A stretch of 61,013 nt of DNA from Brevibacillus reuszeri. GTDB taxonomy: Bacteria > Bacillota > Bacilli > Brevibacillales > Brevibacillaceae. A program made the position numbers and the translations under genes. The stretch covers positions 1,008,880-1,069,892 of the forward strand of contig NZ_LGIQ01000011.1 in assembly GCF_001187725.1 (NCBI RefSeq), in the 5' to 3' direction. Below are positions 1 through 8,110 of the stretch, in pieces (position 1 is the first letter of the stretch; each line of letters opens with the position of its first letter). The notes under the pieces were generated by a model. It was not told the origin of the DNA. It did no database searches and saw nothing but the letters and a program-made list of their open reading frames with translations.

Positions 1-26
1 TATCCATTGTCGCTTCTTATTATGTG

Positions 27-1361
27 TCATAGTCGAGTATCACCTCTTGGTTGAATCACGGGAAGTAGAACAATGAATCGAGTTCCTTGTTCCTTAGAGC
101 TTTTGACACTGATCTGCCCTTTGTGCATTTTCACAATTTGCTTGGCAATCGCAAGTCCCAGACCTGTCCCTTCGACATCACGAGATCGTGCCTTGTCAGC
201 ACGATAGAACCGCTCGAACACGTAGGGCAAATCTTCTTCAGGGATTCCGTTTCCGTAATTTTGGACAGAGCAAACCACTTTGTTCGTCCCTTCCAATAGC
301 GCTTCTATTTCGACCTTGCCCCCCTGTTCACTGTACTTCACTGCGTTGTCGAGCAAAATGTAGAACAGCTGTCGGATAGAATCGCTGTGTCCCATCAGTA
401 TGATTGAATCGAGCTCTGTACGGTTTATTACCGTTACTTCTTTTGCTCCTGCTTTGATCTGCATCCGATCGGCTACTTCCCCAATCAGACTTTGAAGAGC
501 GATAGGCTGAAAAGAAAGCTTTTGATTTGTCTCGACATCGCTTCGGGCCAATGTGAGCAGATCATCAATCAGCCTGCGCATCCGGTGTATTTCATCTACC
601 ATGCTCTGCAGTACAGACTGGTGAAAAGCAGGCAGAGATTCTTTCTTATCCTGCAGAATTTCTGCTGAAGACAAAATGACACTGAGCGGTGTACGCAATT
701 CGTGTGAAGCGTCTGTAGTAAAGTCTTTTTGTCTTTTATAGGACTGATTGATAGGTATCATCGCCCGCCCTGAAAACCAGTATCCGATTAGAGCAGTCAA
801 CGCAAGCAAAAGGATGCCAATCACGAAGAACGCCCATCTCATTTGGTACAGCAGCTGCTCCATCCGGGATACATCCTCCGCGAGGTATACATGCACATCC
901 TCATTTGGGAAAACAGGACGATAAACCACAAAAATTTTCTTCTCCCCATCTACATCCAGAGGAATGCGCAATGTTTCCCCTGCTTCTGGTGCCTGTTGCA
1001 TGATCGCCTGTTGAAATACAGACGAAAGGGAACTGTGATGGGCAGGATTTTGCTTTAGCATCTGTTGCCCTTTCGAGACGATCAGGCATAGCTGATTTGG
1101 TTGCAGAAAGTCAAAGTCCATTCTTCCTCTGGCAGGGCTGCCTCCCTCTTCAGATGGTCTAGGCAGCAGCATTCTCATCTGCGACTCCTTCCATTCGTGA
1201 ATGGTTTTTTCCGCGATTGATTCCAGCTGTGCCTGCTCATTGCGATGAATGATAGCAGAGACTATCCAATACGATCCGACGAACACTACCAACAGAATCA
1301 GCGCAAGCATGCCGCTGTACATGAGCGTCAGTTTCTTCCTCGTATGCTCAAACACATTCAT
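27..1361 (-). CDS. membrane sensor histidine kinase
   Basis: A 444-residue two-component sensor kinase. TM1 lies at about residues 12-37, an extracytoplasmic sensor region of about 135 residues follows, and TM2 is at about 176-197. The H-box (phospho-acceptor His220 in SHELRTPLS), N-box (Asn339 in LLDNAVKYS) and G-boxes (GNGIPEED; GTGLGLAI near 400) are all intact. A proper HAMP domain is not evident, only a short APxI-type linker. It overlaps the response regulator gene by 14 bp, so the two are translationally coupled. The signal is unknown; the operon partners (ApbE and a haem membrane protein) suggest redox or envelope sensing, which is inference. Confidence 0.93.
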   Translation of the reverse strand: MNVFEHTRKKLTLMYSGMLALILLVVFVGSYWIVSAIIHRNEQAQLESIAEKTIHEWKESQMRMLLPRPSEEGGSPARGRMDFDFLQPNQLCLIVSKGQQMLKQNPAHHSSLSSVFQQAIMQQAPEAGETLRIPLDVDGEKKIFVVYRPVFPNEDVHVYLAEDVSRMEQLLYQMRWAFFVIGILLLALTALIGYWFSGRAMIPINQSYKRQKDFTTDASHELRTPLSVILSSAEILQDKKESLPAFHQSVLQSMVDEIHRMRRLIDDLLTLARSDVETNQKLSFQPIALQSLIGEVADRMQIKAGAKEVTVINRTELDSIILMGHSDSIRQLFYILLDNAVKYSEQGGKVEIEALLEGTNKVVCSVQNYGNGIPEEDLPYVFERFYRADKARSRDVEGTGLGLAIAKQIVKMHKGQISVKSSKEQGTRFIVLLPVIQPRGDTRL

Positions 1362-2043
1362 TCTCCCCCGCTACATACAGGCGATAACCGACACCCCTGA
1401 CGTTGTGAATCAGCTTGTGAGGAAACCCGTCGTCCACTTTCTTGCGTAGTAGCTTGATCGCAGCATCCACAGCATTGGGGGTAATCGTCGCATCCACCCC
1501 CCAGACGTAGTTAACAATTTGATCGCGATTGAGCACCTTTTCAGCATGTCTGAGGAAAAAATCCAACAGCTGGAACTCCTTTTTGGTCAAAGGGAGTAAT
1601 TGACCCTCCCGATAAACCTCGTGAGTCAGCCGATTCAGCGTAATCCCCGCATATTCGCAGGTCTGTTCCTGGTTCATAAAAACCGGAATCCGCCTAGTTA
1701 ATGCATGAATTCTAGCGAACAGCTCTTCAAAGGCAAACGGCTTGACTAAGTAATCATCTGCCCCTCTGTTTAATCCAGTCACTCGATCATCGATTGCATC
1801 TCGTGCCGTCAGCATCAGGATAGGGGTCTGATCGTTGCTTGTACGTATTTCCTCACACAGCTGCAACCCGCTTTTTTTCGGCATCATCCAGTCCAGAATG
1901 TACAGATCATAGTGGGTCTGCTGTACATACTCCATCGCAAGCTCCGGGTCCGAAACCCATTCGACCGTATGATATTCCTGACTTAATTTGTATTGAATCA
2001 ATGGTCCCAGCTTGGGGTCATCTTCTACCAGCAGAATGTGCAA
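1348..2043 (-). CDS. OmpR/PhoB-family response regulator
   Basis: A 231-residue response regulator. The receiver domain covers residues 1-115 with acidic pocket Glu7/Asp8/Asp9, phospho-acceptor Asp51 (LYILDWMMP), Thr79 and Lys101. A winged-helix OmpR-type domain with the usual GVGYRL end follows. The start is a TTG at 2043 preceded by TAGGAGGG and lies inside the 3' end of the membrane-protein gene (26 bp overlap). It is cotranscribed with the kinase. The likely target is its own operon promoter, where two perfect 9-bp repeats are spaced 11 bp apart at 4374-4393. Confidence 0.94.
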   Translation of the reverse strand: MHILLVEDDPKLGPLIQYKLSQEYHTVEWVSDPELAMEYVQQTHYDLYILDWMMPKKSGLQLCEEIRTSNDQTPILMLTARDAIDDRVTGLNRGADDYLVKPFAFEELFARIHALTRRIPVFMNQEQTCEYAGITLNRLTHEVYREGQLLPLTKKEFQLLDFFLRHAEKVLNRDQIVNYVWGVDATITPNAVDAAIKLLRKKVDDGFPHKLIHNVRGVGYRLYVAGENECV

Positions 2044-2584
2044 GGCCGCGTTTCCCTCCTAAAAAGGCTCTGATGATCAAGAGCATCGTCACTATTGCAA
2101 ATGTGAGAACATAAGAAAGAAAGACCCATCCTACATTCGTATCGGAACCAACGCCCATCCCATGAATGAGAGCCATCACAAAAGTGGGATAGGAACACAG
2201 ATGGATCGCTCTCCATGCTTTCTTGTTCAGTTTATGCCGCAGATCAGTAGTCAAAATAATAGCAATCATGCCATACGCAGTGATTGTACCAAGCCCATTC
2301 ATGAGCGATGAATGCTCCGCCGAAAACGGCAACAGCAGCTCCGTCCAGTAAAAAGGCATAAACGTATCAATGACAAGCAGCATCGCATGAAAAATTCCCA
2401 GAAACATCCCCGAAACAGAGGCTGTTGAATGCAGCTTGTAAAGTTTTCCCTTTGTTTTCGGAGTCCATCCCGGCATACTATAGCAGATTCCCAGACTTAC
2501 TCCGGTAAAAAGCATGAAATAGGACAGCAGTCCGAAAAACCGGATCAGCTCCCAAGTAGGCATTTGTAAAATCCATTCGGTCAT
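2018..2584 (-). CDS. ferric-reductase-like transmembrane haem protein
   Basis: A 188-residue integral membrane protein with about six hydrophobic helices. Histidines fall in two pairs one helix turn-set apart (His52/His66 and His128/His141), the pattern that holds two b-type haems in ferric-reductase-like domain proteins (MsrQ/YedZ, NOX families). There is no C-terminal FAD/NADPH domain, so it would be only the membrane electron conduit. It sits 20 bp downstream of apbE and overlaps the response regulator gene. Family membership is inferred from topology and His spacing. Electron donor and acceptor are unknown. Confidence 0.75.
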   Translation of the reverse strand: MTEWILQMPTWELIRFFGLLSYFMLFTGVSLGICYSMPGWTPKTKGKLYKLHSTASVSGMFLGIFHAMLLVIDTFMPFYWTELLLPFSAEHSSLMNGLGTITAYGMIAIILTTDLRHKLNKKAWRAIHLCSYPTFVMALIHGMGVGSDTNVGWVFLSYVLTFAIVTMLLIIRAFLGGKRGLAHSAGRR

Positions 2585-2604
2585 AACCTTCGCTTTCCTT
2601 TCTT

Positions 2605-3594
2605 CTATATCGCTCTATCATGAAAAAAATCGATTTGCTCGATCTCCCATCTCTCATTTCGAAGATGTGAATGGCTGACTAGATGGAGGTCCCCTGTCTC
2701 AGACACGATCAGTGCTTCCATGCGCGGGCAATGTTTTCGCAGTAGGACTATCCCGCACTCCAATCCCACTATGCAGACTACCTTTGCCCAGATTTCGCAT
2801 GAGATCACACTGTCCCCTGCAACGCTGCACTGGATGACATCACTATTCCCAGGCTTCATGGTCCGGGGATCAATGAGATGATGCTGTTCTTCGTGCAGCC
2901 CGTTCTTCCATCTTCGGCCCAACACGCTGGAAGTCGCTACTGCACCTTCTCTCCTGGAGACGATCGTCAACTCCTCATCCTGATTCCACGGGCTTGCGAT
3001 GCCAATATGCCATGGCTCATTCACGCTGCTGCCTCCCCATAGCTGCACGTCTCCCCCAGCATTGACTAAACCTCTCTTGATCCTATACTTACGACGCAGG
3101 CGTCCAGCAAGCTTCTCAGCCGACCACCCTTTTGCGATTCCTCCCAGATCGAGATGTGAGCCTGCTCGCAGCTGTACAGCTTTCATTTGAGGATGAAGCA
3201 TCATGGCTGCTGTGCGGAAAGAAAACTCCTCGGTGGAAGTCGGCTTCTCCTTATCCAGTTTTTCAAAGGATTGGCTGTATCCAGCAGCATGGAGCGCATC
3301 GTAGACAAAAGGTGTAAAGATGCCTCCTGTCTGTATGCGAAAAGCCTCTGCTAGCTCAAGCACCTCTGCCATTAACTCCGATACCAGTGTGAGTCGACCA
3401 CTATGGTTATTGAGATAGGACAACTCGCTGTCCGGCAAAAACCGGCTAAAACGATGCTCGACTTGGTAGAACCATCTGTCCACGATTTTCGATAGCTCTT
3501 GACTCATTTGCTCGGATGAACTAAGCAAAATGGTTTCCATCTCGGTATTCATGGCGCGGCAGCGATAGTAATGCATTTGCACTTCTTGTTGCAT
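2605..3594 (-). CDS. apbE: FAD:protein FMN transferase (ApbE)
   Basis: A 329-residue ApbE-family flavin transferase, which covalently attaches FMN from FAD to a Ser/Thr of target proteins using Mg2+. Motifs visible: LDLGGIAKGWSAE (about 148-160), NAGGDVQLWG (178-187), ATSSVLGRRW (220-229) and HHLIDPRTMKP (238-248). The usual metal-binding Asp near the C-terminus appears as Glu in CEIWAKVV. There is no signal peptide or lipobox, so the enzyme should be cytoplasmic, unlike many secreted ApbEs. The ribosome site GGAAAGGAG lies very close to the ATG. No FMN-binding-domain substrate is encoded next to it. Confidence 0.9.
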   Translation of the reverse strand: MQQEVQMHYYRCRAMNTEMETILLSSSEQMSQELSKIVDRWFYQVEHRFSRFLPDSELSYLNNHSGRLTLVSELMAEVLELAEAFRIQTGGIFTPFVYDALHAAGYSQSFEKLDKEKPTSTEEFSFRTAAMMLHPQMKAVQLRAGSHLDLGGIAKGWSAEKLAGRLRRKYRIKRGLVNAGGDVQLWGGSSVNEPWHIGIASPWNQDEELTIVSRREGAVATSSVLGRRWKNGLHEEQHHLIDPRTMKPGNSDVIQCSVAGDSVISCEIWAKVVCIVGLECGIVLLRKHCPRMEALIVSETGDLHLVSHSHLRNERWEIEQIDFFHDRAI

Positions 3595-3626
3595 CTCCTT
3601 TCCTACTGTACCGTCCTACGATTCAG

Positions 3627-4322
3627 TTAGGAGTGGCGGCTTCTGGTTTGTGATTTTTTCTTTTCACTCGGTTTTACTTCCTCTGTTGTGGTATTACTCT
3701 CTTCTGTTTGAACCTCCTTTTGGCTGTTGTTTTCAACGGGTGTTACGGCTGCGCTTTCAACAGGTCGTGCAACCGGAATATCCGCTGGTGGCTGCTGTAC
3801 TGCCGGCAAGTCTACGGATGCTGGCGGCTTTTGTATCGGGCTTGGAGTTGTCTCCGTTTTCGCTGAAACTGACTGCTTGCCTTCCTTTTTCGCTGGCTTC
3901 GAGTTGCTTGCAGCTTTGGGTACAGAATTTTTGCTCGGCTGCTTTTGCGCGGTGACTGACTTCTTCGCCGGAGTAGTCTCGACTGATCGAGATGCCTCGG
4001 CGTGAGTTTGGGCTGTCTTCTGTGTAGGCGTAACGACTGGGGCGAGGACTGTTTCGACCGGTGCTTGTGACATCTCATTTTCAGGTTCCTCGTTTTCAGG
4101 TTCCTCGTCTTTATGCTCCTTCGCAGCCTCTGCCTCGTCTGTCAGCTGAGGCAGATATCCCTGCGAATCCCCGTCGTTATCAAACGAATCATCCGTTTTC
4201 TGTGCAGCTTGTACCGCCTGCCCGAATGCTGGGTCTGTTTTTGCTATCTGAAATACAGCTGCCAATGAAACAATGAGGCTGCCTCCAATTTTCCATTTAA
4301 GCCATTTCGACTTCTTCCCCAT
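3627..4322 (-). CDS. membrane-anchored Pro/Lys/Thr-rich low-complexity protein
   Basis: Product not recognised. The chosen ATG at 4322 follows AAAGGACGG. An upstream in-frame ATG at 4361 overlaps the predicted -10 box, so it should not be in the transcript. The protein (231 residues) has a Lys-rich N-terminus, one hydrophobic segment (GGSLIVSLAAVFQIA) and then a long disordered tail rich in Pro, Thr, Lys, Glu and Gln, including EPENEEPENE repeats and a basic C-terminus. It looks like an anchored extracytoplasmic spacer. It contains no D-x-x-(S/T)-G-A-(T/S) flavinylation motif despite lying first in an operon with apbE. Confidence 0.7.
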   Translation of the reverse strand: MGKKSKWLKWKIGGSLIVSLAAVFQIAKTDPAFGQAVQAAQKTDDSFDNDGDSQGYLPQLTDEAEAAKEHKDEEPENEEPENEMSQAPVETVLAPVVTPTQKTAQTHAEASRSVETTPAKKSVTAQKQPSKNSVPKAASNSKPAKKEGKQSVSAKTETTPSPIQKPPASVDLPAVQQPPADIPVARPVESAAVTPVENNSQKEVQTEESNTTTEEVKPSEKKKSQTRSRHS

Positions 4323-4352
4323 GCTTTTGCTACCGTCCTTTCTCCGTTTCTT

Positions 4353-4393
4353 CCCCCTCATTATAATGAGCCTATCCTGAAAAAATCCTGAAA
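4353..4393 (-). promoter_or_regulatory. promoter with 11-bp-phased direct repeats (probable response-regulator operator)
   Basis: On the minus strand a perfect -10 box TATAAT occupies 4365-4360. Upstream of it are two identical 9-mers (TTTCAGGAT on the minus strand; 4374-4382 and 4385-4393) exactly 11 bp apart, about one helical turn. Tandem repeats at that phasing covering the -35 position are typical of PhoB/OmpR-type activator sites. The operon encodes such a regulator, so autoregulation is inferred. Confidence 0.65.
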
Positions 4394-4423
4394 TTCAAAA
4401 ACGGAGATAGACATTTTAAACGT

Positions 4424-4447
4424 AAAAAACACCGCTCTCTGGCGGTG
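4424..4447 (-). terminator. rho-independent terminator of the regulator gene
   Basis: Minus strand CACCGC-CAGAGA-GCGGTG followed by six T, just downstream of the regulator's stop codon. Confidence 0.85.
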
Positions 4448-4476
4448 CGAAATGAGTCTTTAACGTTGCTCCTCCA

Positions 4477-5772
4477 TTAAATTAATAGCTTGTACAGCGC
4501 TCGTGGTCTGCCTTTGTGGTAAGGCTGCTCCTCACCGGAAATTTCGGCAAATTGACTGTCCACCAGCTTTTTCAGAAGTCGCTCTGAAGTTCGTTTGCTT
4601 ACTTGAAGATAGTTTGCCAGGTCGTTTGCAGAGAAGATTTGATTTTGCCTCAGATCAATAAAATTCATCATTTTCGTAATGGCTGATACACTCACACCTG
4701 TTTTTTTCGCGATCATCAGCGTTTGATCATCTTGACTCTGCAATTGAAAGGTTTTCGTTACGGACTTGTTCAACGGACCGATCACTTGCTTGTCCTCTGT
4801 CACGATAAACGCCGCATGCTCCCCCATTTTCTTCGCATGGTAGAGTCCGATATGGGCATGCTCCTCCGCCTCTACTGCTGTCAGCCCAAATCCAAATCCA
4901 AAATGAATCGGCGTATGATGCAATCTCACTAATTGATCGATCAAAGGAAAAACTCGATAATCCTCAGTAATTTGCTGAATTCCACCCTTGGTTCCATACA
5001 TAATGAAGGTATGTCGATCAATCATCTTGAGCGAGGCATTCATTTTTTGGGAAAAGTCCATCAGGAGGCCCTGCATTTGATTCCATACCTGCTCATCCAA
5101 AACTTCTTTTCCTTGTTGATCCGCATTAATCTCGATGATTCCGGTCGCGATCTGCGATTTTTTACTTAGCAATAGCTCCCCTTCTGTCACTGCTCTTTGC
5201 AGCGTATCGAGAATATTTTTGTGTGGGATGATCACCCGAAAGCTCGGAATATTTTTCTTTTGCAGCTCATCGAAAACAGACTGCACGCTGGTCAGCACGA
5301 AATCCACGTTTCCTGACTCCCAATTATGCTGATGAAACGCGACCATTTCCTTTGTAATAAAGTGATGGTCCGTGTAGATGAACTCTTTTATAAAAATGTT
5401 CTCCGGCTCAATCGACAGTTCACTTAGAATGTTCGTCACGATTTCGCGTCGGGGAATATCGATGGACAAGCGGGTCGGGGGAATTTTTCGATGGTGCGTC
5501 ACGTAATTAAGCGACACGCTAAAAGCAAGCTCGTCTGTGGGAATATACATAGCCAGCAAGCCGCGTTCTTCTATTTTTTGCTTCCCCAAAAAGAAGGGGA
5601 TGGGTCCTGTGAACAAGAAAACATCGTTGTTGATGGCTTCATCGATCAATTGTTCACTGTATTCCGGACGATCATACACGTAGGGACGAATTTGTACCTG
5701 CTCATGCGTATTTGAACTGATTACTTTTTGAACCATATTTTTGGTCCCTATCACTGCAACGCGTATTTCCAT
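4477..5772 (-). CDS. uncharacterised transcriptional regulator with GGDEF-like core and winged HTH
   Basis: A 431-residue protein. Residues 1-200 form an alpha/beta sensor-like region with a receptor-like N-terminus. Residues about 215-345 resemble a degenerate GGDEF/cyclase-type fold (FGFGFGLTAVEAEEHAHIGL replaces a catalytic GGDEF loop, so no cyclase activity is expected). The C-terminus (about 365-431) is a winged helix: a SANDLANYLQVSKRTSERLLKKL helix-turn-helix followed by a wing. The ribosome site AGGAGGACAGAA precedes the ATG. It lies just downstream of the CapA-M20 cluster on the same strand, but a terminator separates them, so it should have its own promoter. It probably controls that cluster. 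Domain calls are by eye only. Confidence 0.6.
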   Translation of the reverse strand: MEIRVAVIGTKNMVQKVISSNTHEQVQIRPYVYDRPEYSEQLIDEAINNDVFLFTGPIPFFLGKQKIEERGLLAMYIPTDELAFSVSLNYVTHHRKIPPTRLSIDIPRREIVTNILSELSIEPENIFIKEFIYTDHHFITKEMVAFHQHNWESGNVDFVLTSVQSVFDELQKKNIPSFRVIIPHKNILDTLQRAVTEGELLLSKKSQIATGIIEINADQQGKEVLDEQVWNQMQGLLMDFSQKMNASLKMIDRHTFIMYGTKGGIQQITEDYRVFPLIDQLVRLHHTPIHFGFGFGLTAVEAEEHAHIGLYHAKKMGEHAAFIVTEDKQVIGPLNKSVTKTFQLQSQDDQTLMIAKKTGVSVSAITKMMNFIDLRQNQIFSANDLANYLQVSKRTSERLLKKLVDSQFAEISGEEQPYHKGRPRALYKLLI

Positions 5773-5873
5773 TTCTGTCCTCCTGAACCCAACACAATGA
5801 TAATGGTACTTTCATATTTACCAATGAAAAACAACTTTTGCAAGAAATATTCAGATCCATCCAGTGGAAAGAC

Positions 5874-5913
5874 AGAAAAAGCCAGTGATACATGTGCATA
5901 GCGTACCACTGGC
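5874..5913 (-). terminator. terminator of the M20D-CapA operon
   Basis: Minus strand stem GCCAGTGGTAC / GTATCACTGGC (11 bp with one G-U) and loop, then TTTTTCT, starting about 20 bp after the CapA stop codon. Confidence 0.8.
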
Positions 5914-5933
5914 TCACCTATAGCTATTCGTAG

Positions 5934-7271
5934 TTACAGCAATACCTGTCCATTTTCATTGATGCTGGTACCGAACTCTTTGGAGAGCTCACGGAACTTG
6001 TGCAAAATCTCTTCAGCCCGCTGCCCTTTTGCCATGCACGGTCTGCCCCGCTTGTGTGGCTTTTGGGAGTAGGTTATTTCCACAGGTGCGATTTCAAGCT
6101 GGACGAGCTTTCCGTCTTGAAAGCGGCACACCGGAACAACTGTCTGCCAGTACAGCGGATCACCAGGGAAGCCTTTTTTCCCGTCCTGACTGCGAATGCG
6201 GAATACTTCACTTGGTGCCAAGTTTTTGTCGATTCCGAAGCGTTTATACGAATCCGCTGGCAGCTTGTAAATCAGTTCGTTTTGTCCGATGAAGTTGCCG
6301 ATGCTGTAAAAAATCGGTTTCCCCTCGTACAACTCCATCCCTCTCAAGAGATGCGGTCCATGTCCAACGACAATATCGGCTCCTGCATCGATGACACTTC
6401 GAGCAAACATCTGAATGAACTCGGCTGGCTGCTCTCTTGTATCCCCTTGCTCATGAGCATGCAGACTGACAATAACGATGTCTGAGCGGGATTTCGCTTC
6501 TTTTACCCATTTTACAATTTCTTCTAAATCCTGTGCATTTGGCACTGTGCGCACCGCCGCTTTTTCAGCAGCACGGAAGTTGGCATTCAATGTCCCCGCT
6601 ACACGCAAATTGGAATCTACCAATGGAAGCAAGCTGGCATCCTTAGGATCGGCAGCAAAGCCAAGTCTGACCCACTCCTTGCGCTGTGTTTCCAGGCCCA
6701 GGTCATCAGAGACCTGACGCAGAACAGACAGCTGCTCTTCCGTTACTTCATAGACCACATCAAAATGGAGTGGATTTACACCTGGTCGTCCATTTGCCTC
6801 CGGGCTTTGGTCTCCGGCTGACTGTTCCTCAAAGAAGGTGGACGTGCAAGAAATCATCGCTACGCTGCCAGCATCGGTATCGTAGTAGACCGGCATCCGG
6901 GAATCCGCGAGATTTCGCCCTGCCCCTGCATAGGACATTTTTCTGTCTTCCAGCTCTTTAAAAGTAGCGAGCAAACCTTCCACACCGTAATCTAGCGCGT
7001 GGTTATTGGCGACGGAGAACAGGTTAAATCCCATATCAACCAGTTCATCCAGTACCCAAGAGTGAGCTGCGAAGTGCGCTCCGTCGCTTCTTGCTGCCGG
7101 ATGACCCTGAAAATCGTTTGGCAGTACTTCCAGATTGGTAAAGGAGACATCTGCATCCTTGATTAGCTTCACCAGCTCTTTCGTCGGTTCGTCTTCATAG
7201 ACACCGATGCGTCGTGCGATAATGCTGTCTCCTGTCAGTACAATTTTCAATCCTTCTTCATTGTGTTTCAT
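5934..7271 (-). CDS. CapA-family metallophosphatase-fold protein (cytosolic)
   Basis: A 445-residue CapA/PgsA-like protein with calcineurin-like phosphatase-fold motifs in order: LTGDSIIARR (metal Asp), FTNLEVLP, SVANNHALDYG, IVSLHAHEQGD and GHGPHLLRGMELYEGKPIFYSIGNF. Family members are known from poly-gamma-glutamate capsule systems, but there they carry a membrane anchor. This one has no signal peptide or TM segment and no pgsB/C partners, so a cytosolic hydrolytic role is more likely than capsule synthesis. It is the last gene of a tight operon (22-bp gap) with ribosome site TAGGAGG. Confidence 0.82.
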   Translation of the reverse strand: MKHNEEGLKIVLTGDSIIARRIGVYEDEPTKELVKLIKDADVSFTNLEVLPNDFQGHPAARSDGAHFAAHSWVLDELVDMGFNLFSVANNHALDYGVEGLLATFKELEDRKMSYAGAGRNLADSRMPVYYDTDAGSVAMISCTSTFFEEQSAGDQSPEANGRPGVNPLHFDVVYEVTEEQLSVLRQVSDDLGLETQRKEWVRLGFAADPKDASLLPLVDSNLRVAGTLNANFRAAEKAAVRTVPNAQDLEEIVKWVKEAKSRSDIVIVSLHAHEQGDTREQPAEFIQMFARSVIDAGADIVVGHGPHLLRGMELYEGKPIFYSIGNFIGQNELIYKLPADSYKRFGIDKNLAPSEVFRIRSQDGKKGFPGDPLYWQTVVPVCRFQDGKLVQLEIAPVEITYSQKPHKRGRPCMAKGQRAEEILHKFRELSKEFGTSINENGQVLL

Positions 7272-7293
7272 CTTGGTTTCCTCCTACACCCTG

Positions 7294-8091
7294 TTAATCT
7301 CTCTGGCAAAACGTATCAAACACGGCTTTTCCCACTTTGGCGATAAACTCTCGCCCGGCTGCTTCATCTGCCAGATCTCTTGTGAGAACCGCCATCGTAA
7401 TGTATTGTTTTCCGATTTTCAGGATGCCAGCATCATGCTCAATTCCTGCCAGCTCCCCTGTTTTATGGGCAAAGCATGCGTCTAGAGGCAGCTCACCAAG
7501 GAAATATGCGGGCAGCTTTGTATGGAATTGCTGTTGTCGCATCATTTGAAAGGCTGCCTCTTTTCTGGATGAATCCAGCGCATTTCCTACTATGATCTCT
7601 TTCAGGAACAAACCGATATCCTGCGCAGAGGTGTAATTGTCCCTTCCCTGCCGCACGGCCTCGGTGTCCATCATTTTTCTCGCCAGTACGGTTTGCTGAC
7701 ATCCGAGACGCGCTGCCAATTGATTGACCGCTTCCATCGTTACTTTTTGAATGACCAGATTGGTAGCCGTATTATCGGAAATCGCAATCATCAGCGAGAC
7801 CAGATCCCGCAGGGGAAGCTGAATATCCGACGAGAGGTTGGCGAGTACGCCCATCCCCCCAACTCGTTCTTCAGCAGGAATTGCCAGGCTAGTGTTTAAA
7901 TCTGTTTGCCCCACCTGTTCCTGTCTCAGTGCCTCAAGCATGATCGGTATTTTAATGAGACTTGCAGAAGGAAAAGCTTCCTGCTCATTCAGGCCGATAC
8001 GTCCCTCATCCCACTCGATGTATACGGCCACTCGTCCGTCAACAGAAGCTGCCAGCTCCTGAATCGTCTTTTCCAGCTTGCTCTTCTTCAT
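7294..8091 (-). CDS. class A beta-lactamase-fold serine hydrolase, cytosolic
   Basis: A 265-residue serine hydrolase of the beta-lactamase/transpeptidase fold. It has the SxxK motif (Ser44-Leu-Ile-Lys47), SDN (105-107) and KTG (210-212). The class A omega-loop ExxLN is not present in standard form; the region reads MDTEAVRQGRDN. No signal peptide is visible, so the enzyme stays in the cytosol, where a resistance role would be pointless. A D-amino-acid amidase or peptidase role on an imported substrate fits better, as inference. It sits 19 bp from the transporter gene and 22 bp from the CapA gene. Confidence 0.82.
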   Translation of the reverse strand: MKKSKLEKTIQELAASVDGRVAVYIEWDEGRIGLNEQEAFPSASLIKIPIMLEALRQEQVGQTDLNTSLAIPAEERVGGMGVLANLSSDIQLPLRDLVSLMIAISDNTATNLVIQKVTMEAVNQLAARLGCQQTVLARKMMDTEAVRQGRDNYTSAQDIGLFLKEIIVGNALDSSRKEAAFQMMRQQQFHTKLPAYFLGELPLDACFAHKTGELAGIEHDAGILKIGKQYITMAVLTRDLADEAAGREFIAKVGKAVFDTFCQRD

Positions 8092-8110
8092 GTCTTTACA
8101 CCTGCCTTAT

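Noticed and set aside
5934..7271. A poly-gamma-glutamate capsule locus (capA)
   Set aside because: No capB/capC/capE partners and no membrane anchor on the CapA-like protein.
7294..8091. A beta-lactam resistance gene
   Set aside because: No export signal, no standard ExxLN omega loop, and it sits in a metabolic operon.
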